A program made the translations under genes and the position numbers. Below, piece by piece: positions 62,205-64,000 of a DNA stretch of 64,000 nucleotides (positions within the stretch are counted from its first letter, which is position 1; the number at the start of each line of letters is the position of its first letter). Source of the stretch: Cloeon dipterum (taxonomy: Eukaryota; Arthropoda; Insecta; Ephemeroptera; Baetidae); contig NC_088788.1 of NCBI RefSeq assembly GCF_949628265.1, positions 23,732,335 to 23,796,334 on the forward strand. The letters run 5' to 3'. Below the pieces are notes generated by a model. It worked only from the letters and a program-made list of their open reading frames with translations, was not told the DNA's origin and did no database searches.

Positions 62205-63960
62205 TTATCGGTTGCTCTTCAGTTTCCAGCGAAGGAAGAGGAATGCCGCGATTCTCAAGATGATGAAGATTACCACTAGTGCAATTATGTCAAGGCGGTA
62301 GTCGGCGTCCAACATGTCAAGCTCCTCCAGGGTGGTTTCAGGCTTTTTGAAGTGGCAGTGCACCTGGCTGCATTTGAGTTTCTCCCTGCCAAATGCGTAG
62401 GTGGCGAGAGCCGTGCCTTCAAACCCGTACCTGATGTAGCTGAGATACGTGATCCACCTGAGGTAAATCGGGATGGCGTCAAAGCTGACAAAGAAACCAG
62501 AGAAGAGCAGGAACGGCACAGACATGACAGGTGCGAGGAACACGCCGTTCTGTGGAGAGAATAAATAAATTGGTTTCATTTCCGTTTGGCTTTGCTTAAA
62601 GCAAACGTTTTTTTTTACCTGGACATTCATTGCGGCGCCGACAACAAGACCAATACTCTGCGCAACAAATGAAATCATCAAACACGCTGCCAAGAACATT
62701 CCGAATCGGAAAAACTCAAATGGTTGAGACGTGCAGAAGTAGACAATCGCCACGTAGAGTATGCAGAAAATAGCCTAAAATATACAGGGATCGGTGAGGA
62801 TAGTGACATATTATCAGAGGAATATTTTTACCTGGAATGGTATGTCTGAAATCGTGATGGCCAGGTAGTATGATCGGAGTGAATACCACCTGTTAAAGTT
62901 TTCCTTCAGCAATACTGGCATTTCCAAGGGGACTTTAAAAACAAATTATTAGCATCACCAGCTAGTTCAGAGTTTTGATACTTACATGATAAAATTGTGA
63001 CAGTCATCGACGTGTACATAAGGAAAAGCATGTTGAAGAACAGGAATCCCAAGTTACTGAGCACCTTTGAACCTTCGTTGCCAATGTCGTAGTACAAAGC
63101 ACCAATCAAGAAGCCAACTAGAATATGCGCAAACAGCCGCAAGTACATCAAAGTCTGAAACGAATGAATTGAATGAAGAACAAGGAACGCGATTTAAGGG
63201 GACGACATTACCCAATCTCTCCTGCTGAACAACAATGCCCTCTGCAAAATGATCCAGAACTGATGCCATTCCGAGGTTGCATATCGCTTTCCCGCTTCTT
63301 TCGAGTCAATGCTCGGCTCCAGCAACGACGCCGTCACGTTTGGTGTACCGTTTGTTTCTTCATCCTTCTGCACGACAACTTGGAGATTCGCCGTAAGGTC
63401 TGTTGAGAAGCGAGTTAAGCTTATTTTCGACGCGATTAAATCAAAACTATACTCACTCGAGTCTTTCGGGAGGTAGTTGGTCGTCGTCTTAGCGAAATTC
63501 GAGTTTTGACCTCCGTTCTTCTCGCCATTTTGCAGCGCCGCCACTTGGTTGTTGTCCTTGACCTCTGGCCAGGGTTTGCCCTCGCGTATGTCGTGCTGTC
63601 CGTTGCCGATCGCAGTCACGAGAGCGCTGACGTTGTTTTCGCCATACTCGCCGCATGACACCTCAATGACTAAGCGCAAAAGTTAGCGAAATGGAAAGAA
63701 GCGGATGTGACAAGCGCTCACTGTAAGAGGCCGGGTTGTGGTAGCTGGGACACTCGAGGCCCCTGGACGACAGCCACGGCACCAGCTGGCTCGTGTTGCC
63801 CTGGTAGATGCATTGCCCCTCGGCCAGGGTGTAAAGCTGATCAAACATTTCAAACAGACGAGCGCTCGGCTGGTGGATTGTGCACACGATCGTGCGGCCA
63901 CCGCGGCTAAGGTCCTTAAGCAGTTTGATGCACTGGTAGCATGAGGAGCTGTCTAAGCCA
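62205..63960 (-). CDS. ABC transporter, subfamily G half transporter (copy B), 5' partial
   Basis: C-terminal part of a second ABCG half transporter. Exons (minus): 63722-63960, 63457-63669, 63212-63399, 62986-63154, 62832-62932, 62619-62774 and 62205-62549. The first visible exon begins in the D-loop ([10 protein letters not shown]) and has the H-loop [17 protein letters not shown]; Walker A, signature and Walker B lie beyond the right edge. A Gly/Asn-rich linker of about 70 residues leads into the membrane domain ([38 protein letters not shown]). The large extracellular loop has Cys residues (KCSQVHCHF), as in ABCG1/4. The stop follows a basic tail (RWKLKSNR). Three membrane-domain exons have the same lengths as in copy A (169, 101 and 156 nt), showing they are paralogues. 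Here the intron after the 101-nt exon starts with GT. Confidence 0.92.
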
Positions 63961-64000
63961 CTGAAATGCAAGTTTCGCATTTCCTGAATTTGTTACGATA

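Noticed and set aside
63683-63944. Several open frames antisense to or out of frame with the ABCG copy B exon
   Set aside because: They follow from the high GC content of the exon and encode no recognisable protein; the frame with the H-loop motif is the true one.
1-64000. CRISPR arrays, prokaryotic operons, rRNA genes, proviral or viral insertions
   Set aside because: No regularly spaced repeats, rRNA-like tracts, retroviral or viral protein motifs were found on either strand; the window is ordinary spliced nuclear DNA.

Overview
The window is eukaryotic nuclear DNA, AT-rich, with intron-containing genes in both orientations, GT-AG splice junctions, many introns of only about 50-100 bases and AATAAA-type polyadenylation signals. 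The gene set (suppressor of fused, FBXL16, ZIP zinc transporter, SLC26, ABCG half transporters) and TATA/initiator-like core promoters point to an arthropod, most likely an insect. The species cannot be fixed from sequence alone. A receptor with an intracellular SEFIR (IL-17-receptor-type) domain suggests a lineage other than Drosophila. Exon models below were built by hand from splice consensus and reading frame. For every complete gene the exon lengths sum to a multiple of three.

Layout, left to right: FBXL16-like F-box/LRR gene (+, 5' end outside); POLR3H, an RNA polymerase III subunit (-), divergent from APRT (+); the large HEATR1/UTP10 ribosome-biogenesis gene (-, 31 exons); a partial, nearly identical copy of POLR3H exon 1 lying between two identical 77-bp direct repeats; a ZIP zinc transporter (+); a peroxisomal-type enoyl-CoA isomerase (+); Suppressor of fused (+); an SLC26 anion transporter with STAS domain (+); a short/branched-chain acyl-CoA dehydrogenase (-); a SEFIR-domain receptor (+); PAK1IP1/MAK11 (-); and two ABCG half transporters (-), the first with a 6.7-kb first intron and the second cut by the right window edge.

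Most neighbours are unrelated housekeeping or signalling genes arranged as convergent or divergent pairs, some sharing very short 3' spacers. Three genes (POLR3H, HEATR1, PAK1IP1) serve ribosome production but do not form an operon-like unit. The two ABCG genes are tandem paralogues with matching exon lengths.

The most unusual items are the POLR3H exon-1 duplication between direct repeats, which has acquired a new in-frame start codon; the SEFIR receptor; two GC-AG introns; a pair of diverged dispersed repeats; and plus-strand TATA/initiator signals inside the long ABCG intron.
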